A stretch of 25,947 nt of DNA from Chromera velia. Taxonomy: Eukaryota > Sar > Chromeraceae. This document shows, one piece after another, positions 1 through 10,400 of the stretch; position 1 is the first letter of the stretch; each line of letters starts with the position of its first letter. Position numbers and translations under genes: made by a program. Under the pieces are notes generated by a model that saw only the letters and a program-made list of their open reading frames with translations, was not told the DNA's origin and did not search any database. Location of the stretch: contig JAHBMJ010004475.1 in assembly GCA_018398765.1 (NCBI GenBank), positions 54,132-80,078 of the forward strand, read 5' to 3'.

Positions 1-86
1 CACACGCACACGCACACGCACACGCACACGCATACGCACACACATACACACACACACACACACACACGCACGCACACGCACACGCA

Positions 87-117
<31 letters not shown>

Positions 118-134
118 GCACGCACGCACAAAGA
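1..134. repeat. CA-rich microsatellite with CGCACA variants
   Basis: An almost uninterrupted (CA)n tract in which CG interrupts at intervals, giving CGCACA and CATACA sub-units. It runs off the left window edge, so its full length is unknown. It probably lies inside, or beyond, the next intron of the minus-strand acyl synthetase gene. Confidence 0.95.
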
Positions 135-925
135 CAACAAAAGAAGGAGAGTATCAAATGATCGAGGAGTTTTGTAGAGACAAACAAGAATCGTGGCCGA
201 TCCCTTGTGCCTGCGAAGCGAGAGAGAGAGAGAGAGAAGGGAAAGGCCATGGAGCGATATCGAGACTCCCTGAAATCTCGCATCACCTCCTTTCATTCCC
301 ATCATATCAACATCAACCCACTTTGCATGCGTTCCTCAGACCTCTTCCCCACCACTTCTCCTTCTTACCAACCCTCCCTCCCACCCCAACAACCACACAA
401 GAGAGAGAACAAACAAGGTTTTTGAAGCCTCCCTCACCCATCGTCTGCCCACGAACCCACCGTTTTCTTCACCACTGCGAACTGTTCCATTTCGGTCTCT
501 GACTTGTCCAACTCGGGCGGGTACATCAGAACCGCAGTGGACAGCTGCACAGTGACGCACGCACATGCATGCAGGCAGGCACGGGGAAAAACCACAAGAT
601 GCAACCATGGGCGGGATCACGATTCTGCAACTCTTTCTCGGTAGCTCGGCAAGATGCATCTGGACATGGATAGAGAGCTGTGTGGTGGAAGAAACACAAG
701 ATGCAAGTGGACATGGATAGAGAGCTGTGTGGTGGAAGAACGACAAGATGCATCCGGACACGGATAGAGAGCTGTGTGGTGGAAGAACCTCAAAACCGCC
801 AGCAAAAAAAAGAGAGAGCGGAAGGGAGTGGTCACGCAGCAAGACAAAGAATCAAAGCCCAGGATCATGAAAGAAAATTCTTCTAGATCTACATCTCTTC
901 TTTCAAATAAAGGCCGCTTGCTGAC
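135..925 (-). other. Probable intronic sequence of the minus-strand acyl synthetase
   Basis: This follows the third recognised exon of the minus-strand gene, which ends at 926 with a GTCAGC donor. I searched it for the expected next part of an AMP-binding enzyme and found no recognisable exon. It holds a (GA)n run at 220-237, T/C-rich and A/G-rich stretches, TGCATGC motifs at 324 and 566, and the 47-bp minisatellite described separately. Open frames here are repeat-driven. The next exon probably lies left of the window. Confidence 0.55.
650..790. repeat. 47-bp minisatellite, three copies
   Basis: Three consecutive copies of a 47-bp unit (650-696, 697-743, 744-790). Each begins CAAGATGCA and contains GGATAGAGAGCTGTGTGGTG. 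The copies differ at only a few positions. The unit is not a multiple of three. It lies in the intron after exon 3 of the minus-strand gene. A partial match to the unit start (CACAAGATGCAACC) sits just upstream near 592. Confidence 0.9.
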
Positions 926-2528
926 CTGTTCCTCGAGGATCTTTCTTCCCTCGTCGGTCTGTTTCAAGTGAATGATGATGTGGTAAAGCTGGTCCGTTGT
1001 CTCAAAGAAGCATGCTTTACTTCCCGAATGCCGCAAAATGTACTCAACCTGCAAAGGAAACAAACGAAAGTCCGCGCGAAGTCCTCCAAACACACACACG
1101 TGCAGAAAACGAAAGTGACAAAAAACATACAGCTGAGAACCCCTGAGTTACAAAAGAAGGGCCATCACCGTGAGTGCATGAAGCTCTCTCGCTGTGCGGA
1201 GGGAGGGAACTAATCATCCAGCCGTCCAGACGAGGCAGCCTGTCTCAACTTGCTTCCCTTCCCTTGCAATTTTAGAAGTTTTCTTTCCTTCTTCCTGCTG
1301 CCCCTGTTGGATTGCTGCCAACCCCAGAAACCTCCCCCCTTTTCCCACCCACCCCCCTCTCCCTCGCTCCTAATTTCTCCAGATACCGTCCCCGCGGAGC
1401 AGTCCCCGGCCCCTCCCCACCGAATCAGTCTCCCATCCGATGCCCCCCCCNCCCTTTCGAAACGTCGCCGAGGAAAGGATTTACTGACCGACCAACCGAC
1501 CTCTGCCTTGTCTGCAAAGGCTCCCCTAGGAACGCTGACGGCCCCGGCACCCATAATTCCCTGGTCAGACAAGAAACACCTGAGCGCAATGCAACGGATG
1601 CAGACTTGCACGCTTCCATTGTGCATCTCTCTCTCTTTCTCTATCTCACTCCCCCCCATCCTTTCTCTCTCTCTCGCACACGACCAACAAAGGAGGGCAG
1701 GCAGAATCGATTGGGCGGGCGGGAGTGTTGACGGAGAGAGAAGGCCGTGAAAAGATTGGGGGAAGGGTTGAGGGAGGACAGACGAGCCGAAGGATTCGAA
1801 CAGAAGGACGGGCTGGGACGGAAAGGAAAAGGCGGTATCGCAAGACACGGTAAGTCCGCAAAGATACAGCCAAGCGAAGGCAGGACCGAAGGCAGGAGGC
1901 CGGCGATTAGATATCTACACGACCTGGCAAGCGAGAGAAGGAAAAGAAGGAAAGAGAAGGGAGGACGGATGAGAAGGCGATCGCTAAGCCCCTCGCCCAG
2001 ATAGCCCCACGCAGCAACTCTATGTCGGATTGGCCTCTCACACCCCATCACCAAGCAACCAAGGCAGTCACACCCTCTTTCGTACCTGTGTGTGTTCTCT
2101 GCAAAGAGCCCAATGGCGTCTCCTTTGCGGATGCCCAACTCCTTCAAACCTAGAGAGAGGTCCTGGACTGCATCCGTAAGCTGCCGAAAGGTGTACTTGA
2201 CACCACTCTTAGTTGGCTTGTAGGGGTCATGGAGAGCCACGCTGTCGGGGAACTTCTCTGCCACGTGACCCCACACCTCGTGGACAGCCCCGAGACGGGG
2301 AATGATTGGGTGAGGGGGGTACTCCTCGGTTGCAAAGCCAGCCAGGGTGTTCGCATTCAAAGAAGAAGAGACTACCCTGCTACTCCGTGAGGTTGCGCTA
2401 AACAGAGGCGAGTGACTGAACCCCCCAAGGGACGACTGGAAGGCAGTAGGGCCTTCCTTCAACACTGCCGTCTCCGAGGAAGTTCCCAGGAGGGCAACGG
2501 TTAGCAAACAACAGACACGCCCCCGCAT
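926..2528 (-). CDS. Plastid-type long-chain acyl-CoA / acyl-ACP synthetase, 5' part (three exons)
   Basis: N-terminal part of an ATP-dependent acyl-activating enzyme that would charge free fatty acids to CoA or acyl carrier protein. Exons on the minus strand are 2528-2086, 1579-1501 and 1048-926, giving 215 residues; the rest lies beyond the left edge. All phases close. Visible motifs are HDPYKPT and YTFRQLTDAV, then LGIRKGDAIGLFAENTHR across the first junction, then SDQGIMGAGAVSVPRG and YILRHSGSKACFFE. These resemble the N-terminal region of plant AAE15/AAE16-like and cyanobacterial acyl-ACP synthetases. The AMP-binding and catalytic motifs are not in the window. The start at 2528 was chosen because MRGRVCCLLTVALLG looks like a signal peptide, followed by a Ser-rich stretch (residues about 27-60) like a transit peptide. 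An in-frame ATG at 2630 is possible, but a GTGAGT donor at 2634-2629 suggests that region is a 5'-UTR intron. ACP versus CoA specificity cannot be told from this fragment. Confidence 0.8.
1442..1454. repeat. Poly-C tract with one ambiguous base
   Basis: A C homopolymer with a single undetermined base at 1451. It lies in the second intron (1500-1049) of the minus-strand synthetase gene, which is otherwise C/T-rich on the plus strand. The tract length should not be trusted. Confidence 0.9.
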
Positions 2529-3055
2529 CTTCCGTTCTCCTTCTGAAGCGATCTTAAGCTTGCAAAGCCGCTCCAACGACATCAAGTCATGCGATAGCGT
2601 GTGAATGAACGAATGAACGGCAAACGACACTCACCTAATGCCCTCTTTGTGGAAAGAACTAGTCTAGGAGACTGCGTTACTAGAGAAGGGTCACTTACGC
2701 GCGGCCCCGGAAAGCGAAAACTAGTCAAGAACTTTCCGGGGCAGACATGCCGAGGCATGCCGAGGCCGAAATTGCGAAAAACGGTACCATTTCCGGGGGC
2801 CACGGCTACTGAATATTACCTTTTCTATCCTCCTCCCTCTCTCTCTTCGAGTTCACTCCAAAAGAAGCTTTGGGTCGTTGCTTGGCAGTACCGTGGTCCA
2901 GTTCAGTCGGTCAATTTATGTCTGAACTGCCCGAAACCGTGCAAGCCAACTGTTAAGATGTGTGAGTGACTCCGGTTCTTTTCGAAAGACTCGGTACTTG
3001 CTGCGCAACGGCTTTTGAAGGAGAGTCACGATCATCTTCATATACACACACTAAG
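2529..3055. promoter_or_regulatory. Divergent 5' region between two head-to-head genes
   Basis: The minus-strand synthetase starts at 2528 and the plus-strand gene has its first ATG at 3327. Candidate 5'-UTR donors face outwards on both sides: TTAG|GTGAGT on the minus strand (exon end 2635) and AAG|GTCAGT on the plus strand (exon end about 3055). This leaves about 420 bp for a shared or back-to-back promoter. I see no convincing TATA box. The region contains an 11-bp dyad, a 10-bp tandem duplication (CATGCCGAGG twice, 2746-2765) and a repeated TTTCCGGGG at 2733 and about 2786. Transcription start sites are not visible. Confidence 0.5.
2704..2742. repeat. 11-bp perfect inverted repeat in the divergent region
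   Basis: The left arm GCCCCGGAAAG (2704-2714) and right arm CTTTCCGGGGC (2732-2742) are perfect reverse complements separated by 17 bases. It could be a protein-binding dyad or, if transcribed, a stable 5'-UTR hairpin. The right-arm motif TTTCCGGGG recurs about 50 bases to the right. Confidence 0.85.
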
Positions 3056-3272
3056 GTCAGTTGAGGAGAGCTTGTGGTGGCATGCTGGCCTTCTGGTTGC
3101 CTGTTTGACACATATGGTGATTTCAAAAGCTATCTAACTTGTCCTGGGTCCTGCTGCTCTGTTGGGAGCTTTGATCATGAGTTCTCTTGGCTGACGATTC
3201 TTTTGGTGGGACTCTTTTTGATGTTGTTTTTGTTGTATCTCTCCTGCTTGGTGTTCCCTGCTCTGTTTGCAG
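3056..3272 (+). other. Candidate 5'-UTR intron of the unrecognised gene
   Basis: It starts with a GTCAGT donor after AAG and ends with a pyrimidine-rich tract and TTTGCAG, the same signals as the coding introns of this gene. The exon after it (3273-3395) contains the chosen start codon at 3327 after an in-frame stop. No coding sequence is needed upstream. Transcript data would be required to confirm it. Confidence 0.5.
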
Positions 3273-3326
3273 ATTTTTACCTCTGGGCGATTCAGCGAGG
3301 AGACTGAATAATCAAAAGGAGGGAAA

Positions 3327-5157
3327 ATGAGTCGACAAGGAGTGCAGATGAGGGGAGGGTCGGACTTTCATGCCCTTCCGACAGAGAGAGGAGAGGTCAG
3401 TCTTGTCCGGGCAGTGCACAGAATTTGTTTTCTGCTGTTGACAGAAGTGCCCGTTTTTCTGCTCGCTTGGTCCCTCGGTTCCCTGAGGAGAGTAGTCTTG
3501 TCATTGTGAGCAATTTGGGGCGTCTGGTCTTCCCCTGAACTTCGTTTCGCATGACTGAGGACTGAAAAACACCACAAAAGAGATGGGATTGAAAGCCGTT
3601 GACTTCTTGAAAAGTGTTTTGACTTCCCTTCGCTTTCCTGGGAAAGAGCCCCCGTTCCCTTTTTTACTGTGATGGCCCCCTTCTCTGAAGATTTCTCGGG
3701 CAAAGTCATGGAGCAACAAGGGATTTGGCCACTTCCTGTAGCGATTGGCTCTTTTCAAGAACTCTGCTTCAGCATGTTTTCCTTCCCCCCTCTTTGTTTG
3801 CAGTATTTTCAGACAGGCGGCCTTTCTGGCATCCCCTCTGACGCCCACCTAAAGCTTATGGCACGAACTCAAGTGAGCACCTGGCAAAAGGAGTCTGCAG
3901 AACAGAGAGAGAGGGAGAGGCAGAGAGGACAAACGAAGTCCCAAAGATCTCTGCAAGGCCTGTGGTACTCCTCAGCAGCTTCCTCTGCCTCCTCTTCTCT
4001 GTTGCTGTTTGGAGAAGAGCAGACCCAAAGCCTGGGGCCCTATGATGAGTTCTCAGGATTTCCATACGATGACGATGTGCCCACACAAACCCTCGTTTCC
4101 GTTCCTTTTTCCCATTCCGAGCTACACCCAATGAACTCGGGTTCCTCTAGCGAGCCTTTCAGATACCCCGAAGATGACACCCCCGTCCCTCTGCTGGACC
4201 TGTCCGCAATCCCCATTCCAAATTTGGACCTGCTAGAGACCACCACTACCGCCACATCCCCCCGCACCATTCTCGTAGACCCCCCCGGAATGGGACACTA
4301 CCACCCCTATCGCGTCTCCGACAGCGTTGATATCCTTCCGCATGCTTCCGCTCCAAGGGGAGAGAGGGGCGCTCGGGGGGGTGCCATGAAGGCAGGGAGA
4401 TCGCTTCGTGTGATAACCAACGGAGGGGGGCCTAGTTGGAGTCCGTCTGCATCCGAATTTCAGCAGGGGCAAAGGAGCCTCCCCCGTGTCTCTCCTGTTG
4501 GATCTGCTGCAGGGCTGCATACTCCTTCGTTGTTTCAACAGGAGCCTTCTTCTGCCGGGGTCTCCACTCGGAAGGGGGGGCGCAAGGGGTTTGCAGCCTC
4601 TGTTGCTTCCTCTACCCGAGTCACCCGTCGGTCCTCCCTGAGGTCTGCCGGGTTGGGTCCCGGCACCCAGTCCTCTCTTTCCCTTTCCCTCCCTGCTGAA
4701 GAGGACGAAGACCGGCTCCTTGCTCCCCCGGCAATGCAAGCGTTGAGCTCGCCCCAACGGACCGCTAGTGGCAGTCGCCGTTCGGCAGGGGGTGCGTGGG
4801 GGGGGTCTTCCTCCTCCTCTCATGCGGATCTCCCTGTAGGTGCTTCAGAGAGAGGTCTTGACACAGAGGAGAGACGGCATTTATCTCTTCCTGTCTCCCC
4901 TCAGTCAGGAGTAGATGTGGAGATGGTGGGAGAAGTGGAGGGAAGTGAGGGGAATCCAGACAATGACGATGGGGGAGAAGGAGGGGAGGAGAATGGGGAT
5001 GGAGACAGAGACGGGGGCGGGTTGGAGAGGGACGCTGAGGGAATGCCCGTCTTCTACGAGGGGGTGAAGCTGCCCCTCGGGGAGACGGGACGGTGCCAGC
5101 TGAAGACCCTCATTGGCGAGAGGATGAAGAACGACGCTGAGATTCGACTGCAGTCAG

Positions 5158-5197
<40 letters not shown>

Positions 5198-7444
5198 TGT
5201 GTGTGTCTTCCTCATTTGATGCTTTGTCGCGGAGACCTTCAGTGGGCTTTGTCTGCGAGTGGCCAACCAACCTTGTGATTGATAACTAAATTGTGAGGCC
5301 GCTCTGTTTTTTTGATGGATTCTCTGTCAAGGTCCTTCTTCCCTCTGTTACCCTCTGAATTCACGCATCCATCTGGGCAAGTGAATGAATTCATTCCATC
5401 TCTTTCGATGCAAAGACTGAACTGTATGTTGTGTTGCTCCCCGACCATCTTATCTGCAGGGTGCAAGCCATTGCAAAGCTGAAGTGTGCGACGATTCCTC
5501 AACTGCTGCTGATGGCAAATGTGAGTGAGTGGGTGGGTGAATGCAGTCTCTATCTTTCTGTCGGAGGCCCGCGCCGCTCTCTCTTTTTTCTGTTCGATTT
5601 CGATCTTTCGCTGCGTCCCCTCCTGACATCTCGTCGCGCCTCGGCGGCATGTTTTCTCGTCCTGCGCTCTTCCTTTTTTCCCTTTGCATGGACCGGTCTC
5701 TTCTCTTTGTTTCTCTCTCTCTCTCCCCCTCTCTCTGTTGTCGTCGTCTATCCGTTCAGATCTGCGGGTTGTGGGAGATTGCCGTGACGATTTCGGACAA
5801 GTTTGAGCGGCAGAAGCAGAGAACAGGGTCTGGAAGAGATATTTGTGGGGGAAGGAAGGGGATGAAGGGCCGGAAGAAGCGCACAGGTTTCGCCTTGTGT
5901 TCTCATCCATCCTTCAAGACCACACCCCCTCATCCAGATGACGTCTCTCCCTGCGGTGAAGTCCGCCGTGTCCCTAGAGAGGAGGGGGAGGAGACAGAGG
6001 TGCCCTCCACCTCTGCCTCCTCTGGAGCGGGGGTCTCGGGAAGCAGCCCCGAGACGGGCCCTGCGTCAGCGTCAGCTTCGGCTCCATCAGGGTCCCCCCC
6101 CGTCTCCCCAGACCGGGATGCCTTGATGTCGACAAACGCGGGTGGTTCTGCTGCCGCATGCGCTTCTTCAGAGGAGACTCTGGCAGGAGCCTCAGAGGAA
6201 ACAGGGAGGATGGGTGAGGGGGAGGGAGAGGATTTTCCATTTGGAATTCCTTCGCCCTCACCAGTCGAGCCAGAGGAGTACGGCCCTCCTCCGAAGAAAC
6301 TCCCGCCGCCTCAGTTGGACACCTCGATCTGTCTTCCTCTTCCCGCACCGGCAGCCAACGGTCAAGAGATCCCCATGGTGACACCTCCAGCAACATCGAA
6401 GCAGCGTCCGCTTCTGTCGTCCCGTTCTGGGGCCTCTACTCTGTGTCCCCTCTCCGCCTCCCACGCGGCTTCTCATCTTAGCTCGACAGGCTCCCTCACC
6501 CCCCCGTCCCTTAGCAGCCCTTCGAACTCGCATATCGAGGGGGTCGCCCCCCACCCGCACCGCGTCTCCCTCAAGAGACCGTCTCCTCCTGTGCCCCCCC
6601 AGGCCCCCTCAGCCTCAGACCCTCACTCACCCTTTCCTCAACAGGATCCAGGGGATTCGAATGGGGACTGGGGTCTGCCTCCCGTTTTCTCCGAGGAGCT
6701 CACCCAGAGGCCCCAGAAGAATCCGCGACTCTTCGCCAGCCAGCGCGAGCACCAGCAGGGCGGGGGCGGGCTACTCCAACTGCCCCCGCACCCGACGTTC
6801 ACTTATCCTCCTTCTTCCCCGCACTTTAGGGGCAGAGGGGAGGAGGGGACTTCCAGAGTCTCTCTACATCATCCAGAACAAGAGCAGAGGTGAGGGGTTT
6901 GACTGGTTCTTTTTTCTTTCTTTGCCTTTTGCTGGCTTGTAGACAATGTCTTTCGTAGTGTTCTGCTGAAGAGTTCGGATCGATCGATCAATCAATCAGA
7001 CAAGGGAGGGCAGAGACAATGAGGGAGGAAAGTCACTGGTCACAGGCAGGTTCCAGGGGAGAGAAGAGAGAGACGCAGAAAAGTTGTATCAAAAAAATGC
7101 GAGGAAAGGAATAAAATGAAGCAACTCAAAGTCCCTCGGCAGGCGGGCCTCTCTTTATGTTCTATTGTACAAACAAAAGTTGATCGTGTACTGATGCACT
7201 CCTCTTTCCCCCTTCTTGTGACGGACGTGACCCGTTTGCTTGCAGGACTGGGCTTGGGGGCACCTTCTCTGGAGACGGGATGCAGCAGGAGGGGTCTCAG
7301 GTCTCCCCCCTACAGCCCTCGGCGCTTCCTGTGCCAGCAGCAGGACCGGATGAGGCAATGGGCGATGACGAAACTGATGAAATGTCGATCTTGGAGATCA
7401 AGAGGGGAACCACGGCGCTGTCTTCTTTCGACATGCGCGAGTAA
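3327..7444 (+). CDS. Unrecognised, mostly disordered protein with one structured-looking core (complete gene)
   Basis: I do not recognise this family. The model has exons 3327-3395, 3804-5152, 5460-5520, 5760-6889 and 7246-7444 (TAA at 7442), with consistent phases and 935 residues. A non-coding leader exon is likely: an acceptor TTTGCAG ends at 3272 and a GTCAGT donor lies at about 3056. The start ATG (3327) is the first in the exon after that acceptor. The protein is rich in Ser, Pro and Gly, with an acidic Asp/Glu/Gly block around residues 395-435. One segment, residues about 437-514 across three exons, has helix-forming hydrophobic spacing: LPLGETGRCQLKTLIGERMK, then AIAKLKCATIPQLLLMAN, then ICGLWEIAVTISDKFERQKQ. 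The C-terminus ends SILEIKRGTTALSSFDMRE, which is also less disordered. I see no signal peptide, membrane segment or catalytic motif. A nuclear or scaffold role would be a guess. Residues encoded by 3873-4022 may instead be intron. Confidence 0.7.
5157..5206. repeat. (CT)n followed by (GT)n microsatellite at an intron start
   Basis: A CT run to 5180 followed directly by a GT run to 5206. It begins four bases inside the intron whose GTCAGT donor is at 5153, so the repeat abuts the 5' splice site of the unrecognised gene. Confidence 0.9.
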
Positions 7445-10400
7445 AGTAAAGTAAGAAGGAGGAGTGGATTGGAGGAAAGAGGAGGGAGGTGGAAGAAAAG
7501 CTAGGAAGAAAGACTTAGAGGGGGGGGGATAAATGATGAATGGGAGAAAGGGAAAGTGACAGCATAAGAATTTTTATAGGGAGGTCATGTCCATGTCGGA
7601 CTCTATGTCTTTCGTTCTGTCTGCCTGTCTATCTTTCTGTCTATCTTTCCGTGTGGCGGTTCGCTGGTTTGCATCAATTTCTTCTTCTTCGTTAGGGCGC
7701 TGGTTCGTCGCTGTACGCTTCCTCTTCCTTTCCTTCTCCTTCCCCCGTCTTCTCACTTGACCGACTGTCTGACTGAGTGAATGAATGAATGAATGGATGA
7801 ATGATAGTCAACGAATGAAAGACCAAATAAGTAAATAAGCGATAACGTGCATAAGTGGCTGACCACTTACCTGCCTTCCTTCCTGAGTTTTTCTCCATTA
7901 CGGAATCTACTCACTAATATCTGCCAAAATGTTTGCATTGAGGCAGAAAGAAAGGGTCTGATGGGGGCTGAGGTGGGAAGGGAGACAGTCAGAAAGAAAG
8001 AAGAGCTTTGGAGGTCTACTCTGGCCAGATGAATGAATCGAAATCCGCTCCTGTTGATCTCGAGGAGGGAGAAAAAGAGCAAAAAGAAGAGAAAGAAAGA
8101 ATCTGACCACCATGATTTCAACCGTCTTGTCTGTTTCGTCGGTGCACCCCCTCATCAGTGCGTCGGGTGACCCCCTCCTTCCTTTCCTCGTTTTTGGTTT
8201 TTGGGTCCAGTCGTAGGTCTGTTGCTGTAAGTAAGCAAGTTACGGTAGGAAAAAATGGTAGAAGAAAAAGTCACACAACGAGGGAAATGGGGGAGAGCAG
8301 GGAGTGAATTGTCCGCCTGCAATGGTTGTTTGTGTGTTGGGTGTTCTTGTTCGTACGTTCAGAAAAAGTTGGAGATGGATGGTGGGTTTTCCTTTCCCTT
8401 CCCGCCTGTGTGTGGAGGCGCATTCGTGCATGCATGCTGTTGGATGGACCCGCGGGGGGATCATCTGCCCTTCTGTCTGCATGCCTCGCTACGTAACTAA
8501 CTAACTAACTAAGTGACTGTCCGACCCTCGGTGTGGTATGAAAGAAAAAGTAATTCTTCCTTACTCCCTTCTTTTCCTCCTCCCCTTCTATGTATTCCTT
8601 TGCGCTGTAATTCCTCTTTTCCCTCTTCCCTTTCTGGAAGGAAGTCAAATGGACCAACCAAAGAAAGAAAAAAAGAAAATCAACGCGGTCACTTCTTTTG
8701 GTTCTCCTTTCTGGTCGTCAGAAAGTGAGAAAGAATCACAGAAAGAAAGGCGAGGGAGGGACTGGTTGGATGGACAGCTGCAGTATGTAGTGCTCTCTCC
8801 TTTTCTTTCTCGTGTGTATGGGCAGACCTCTGTGTGCGTGTGTGCATGTGTGTGTATGGCTTTTTGCCGTTTACTGAAAACCAATTTCGAAGTAGTTCCT
8901 TCCTTCTTTCCCCCCACTCCGAATGTCCGTTCCGATCATCTATTCGCTCCTTCCTGTGGTCTTGCTTCTGGGTGAGGTACTCAGCTCACTTGGTGCCTCT
9001 CCCAATCACCTACAGAGAGTTGTTTTGACCGTCTACCTGCGTGTCTATCTTTCGAGAGGAGTCGGGACATGAAGTCTAGACTCCAGATAGACCATCCTTT
9101 CAATATTTCGTCTCTTCCTTCGTCTGTGTGTCTGTGAGTCTGTGATCCTGTGGTGGCGGGTGAGGCATTCGAATCAAGTGAAGTAATTGAGTGGTACGAT
9201 GTGGTCCTTCGTTCTCGTCGGCTCCTCTGTGATGGGACGGTGTGTGTCTGTCTTTGTGTGTGCGTGTGTATGTATGTATGTATGTCTGGTTTTTGACGGT
9301 TTGTTTGGTCGGGGGAGTCACGGGACTGACGAGATGTAGAAAAATGAAAACAGGAAGAGGTTGGAATGGAAGGAGGGAGGAACGGGGGGAGATCGGGGGA
9401 AGAATCAACCAGCCAAGTGGTCGGTCGGTCAGTCGATCGATGTGCCTCTGCAGTCGGTCGCCTGTCTAATTGACTGGCAGATTGTTGTTGGTTCTACTCA
9501 GTAAGGGAAGGAAAGATCCTCAATCTGTCTGTCGGTCTGCCTATCTCTCTGTCTGTCTGCAAAGAAGAAAGAAAAAAACAGAATAGAATTCTCACCCACC
9601 GGCTCACCCGAATACCGCTTCTTTATTCGATCCAATAAGCAAATCGTTCAACCAATCAGCTCATCAGCCCCATCCATCCAGTCATGTCAGCCGCATTTTC
9701 CCCTTCATCCCACCCTCCTGCGTGCTTGATTCAATTTGCAGTCAGCGAGGGAGGCAGAAGCAGACGAAGGGATTGAATTTTTCTTTCTTTCTTTCAGGAA
9801 TGCTAGATCGAAATCGAGAGAGGGAGAGAGAGAAATGAGGGCAGAGAGTGTCCCATTCCTTTCCTCTCAAGAGACCACACCAAAAAGAGTGCGAAGAGAA
9901 CGCGAAGACGAATCGGCAAGTGCACATTTTTTCTATCAAGGCAGAAAGAGAGCAAGAGGGCGGCGTGAGTGAGGTGAAGCATTTGCAAGCTTGGGGCAAA
10001 ATGGGGAAGAGTGCAAATAAGAAAAGCCACCCGCAAGATGAAGAGTAGAAGGAACTAAATTGAAGTCCGGTATATTCAAATCAGGGGTAGGTGGGAAGGC
10101 AGAGACGGTTCGACAGAGCTTCATTCCGACCCCTCACTCACTCATCCATTTAGAAAGAACTCAACGGTTCGATCGATCGATCCCTTCATCGATCCACTGG
10201 TTCACTCAATAACTAACTGTCTGACCTGAGCCCTCGACTTTCTCTTCGTATGCATAGAGAGCGACTGTATGCATGCTTTGTGTTGTCTTTTTCTGTCGGG
10301 TGGGTGGGTGGGTGAGTGCATGTCCGTGTGCCTGCATGCAAAATGTCTGGTTGGTTGGTTGCCTATTAACTCTGCGAGTCAGTCAGAGTCAGTACTTCAG

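Noticed and set aside
336..842. Minus-strand frame with repeated Pro/His/Ser/Leu blocks
   Set aside because: The protein repeats simply translate the 47-bp minisatellite in shifting frames, and the segment lies after a clear donor of the acyl synthetase gene.
1789..1803. tRNA B-box-like GTTCGAATCC on the minus strand
   Set aside because: No A box, acceptor stem or cloverleaf could be formed around it. Similar TTCGAA words at 6656 and 9168 also lack tRNA context.
4233..5910. Long minus-strand frames opposite the unrecognised gene
   Set aside because: These are shadows of the GC-rich plus-strand exons and of the CT/GT repeat. They lack motifs, and the plus strand has phase-consistent exons.
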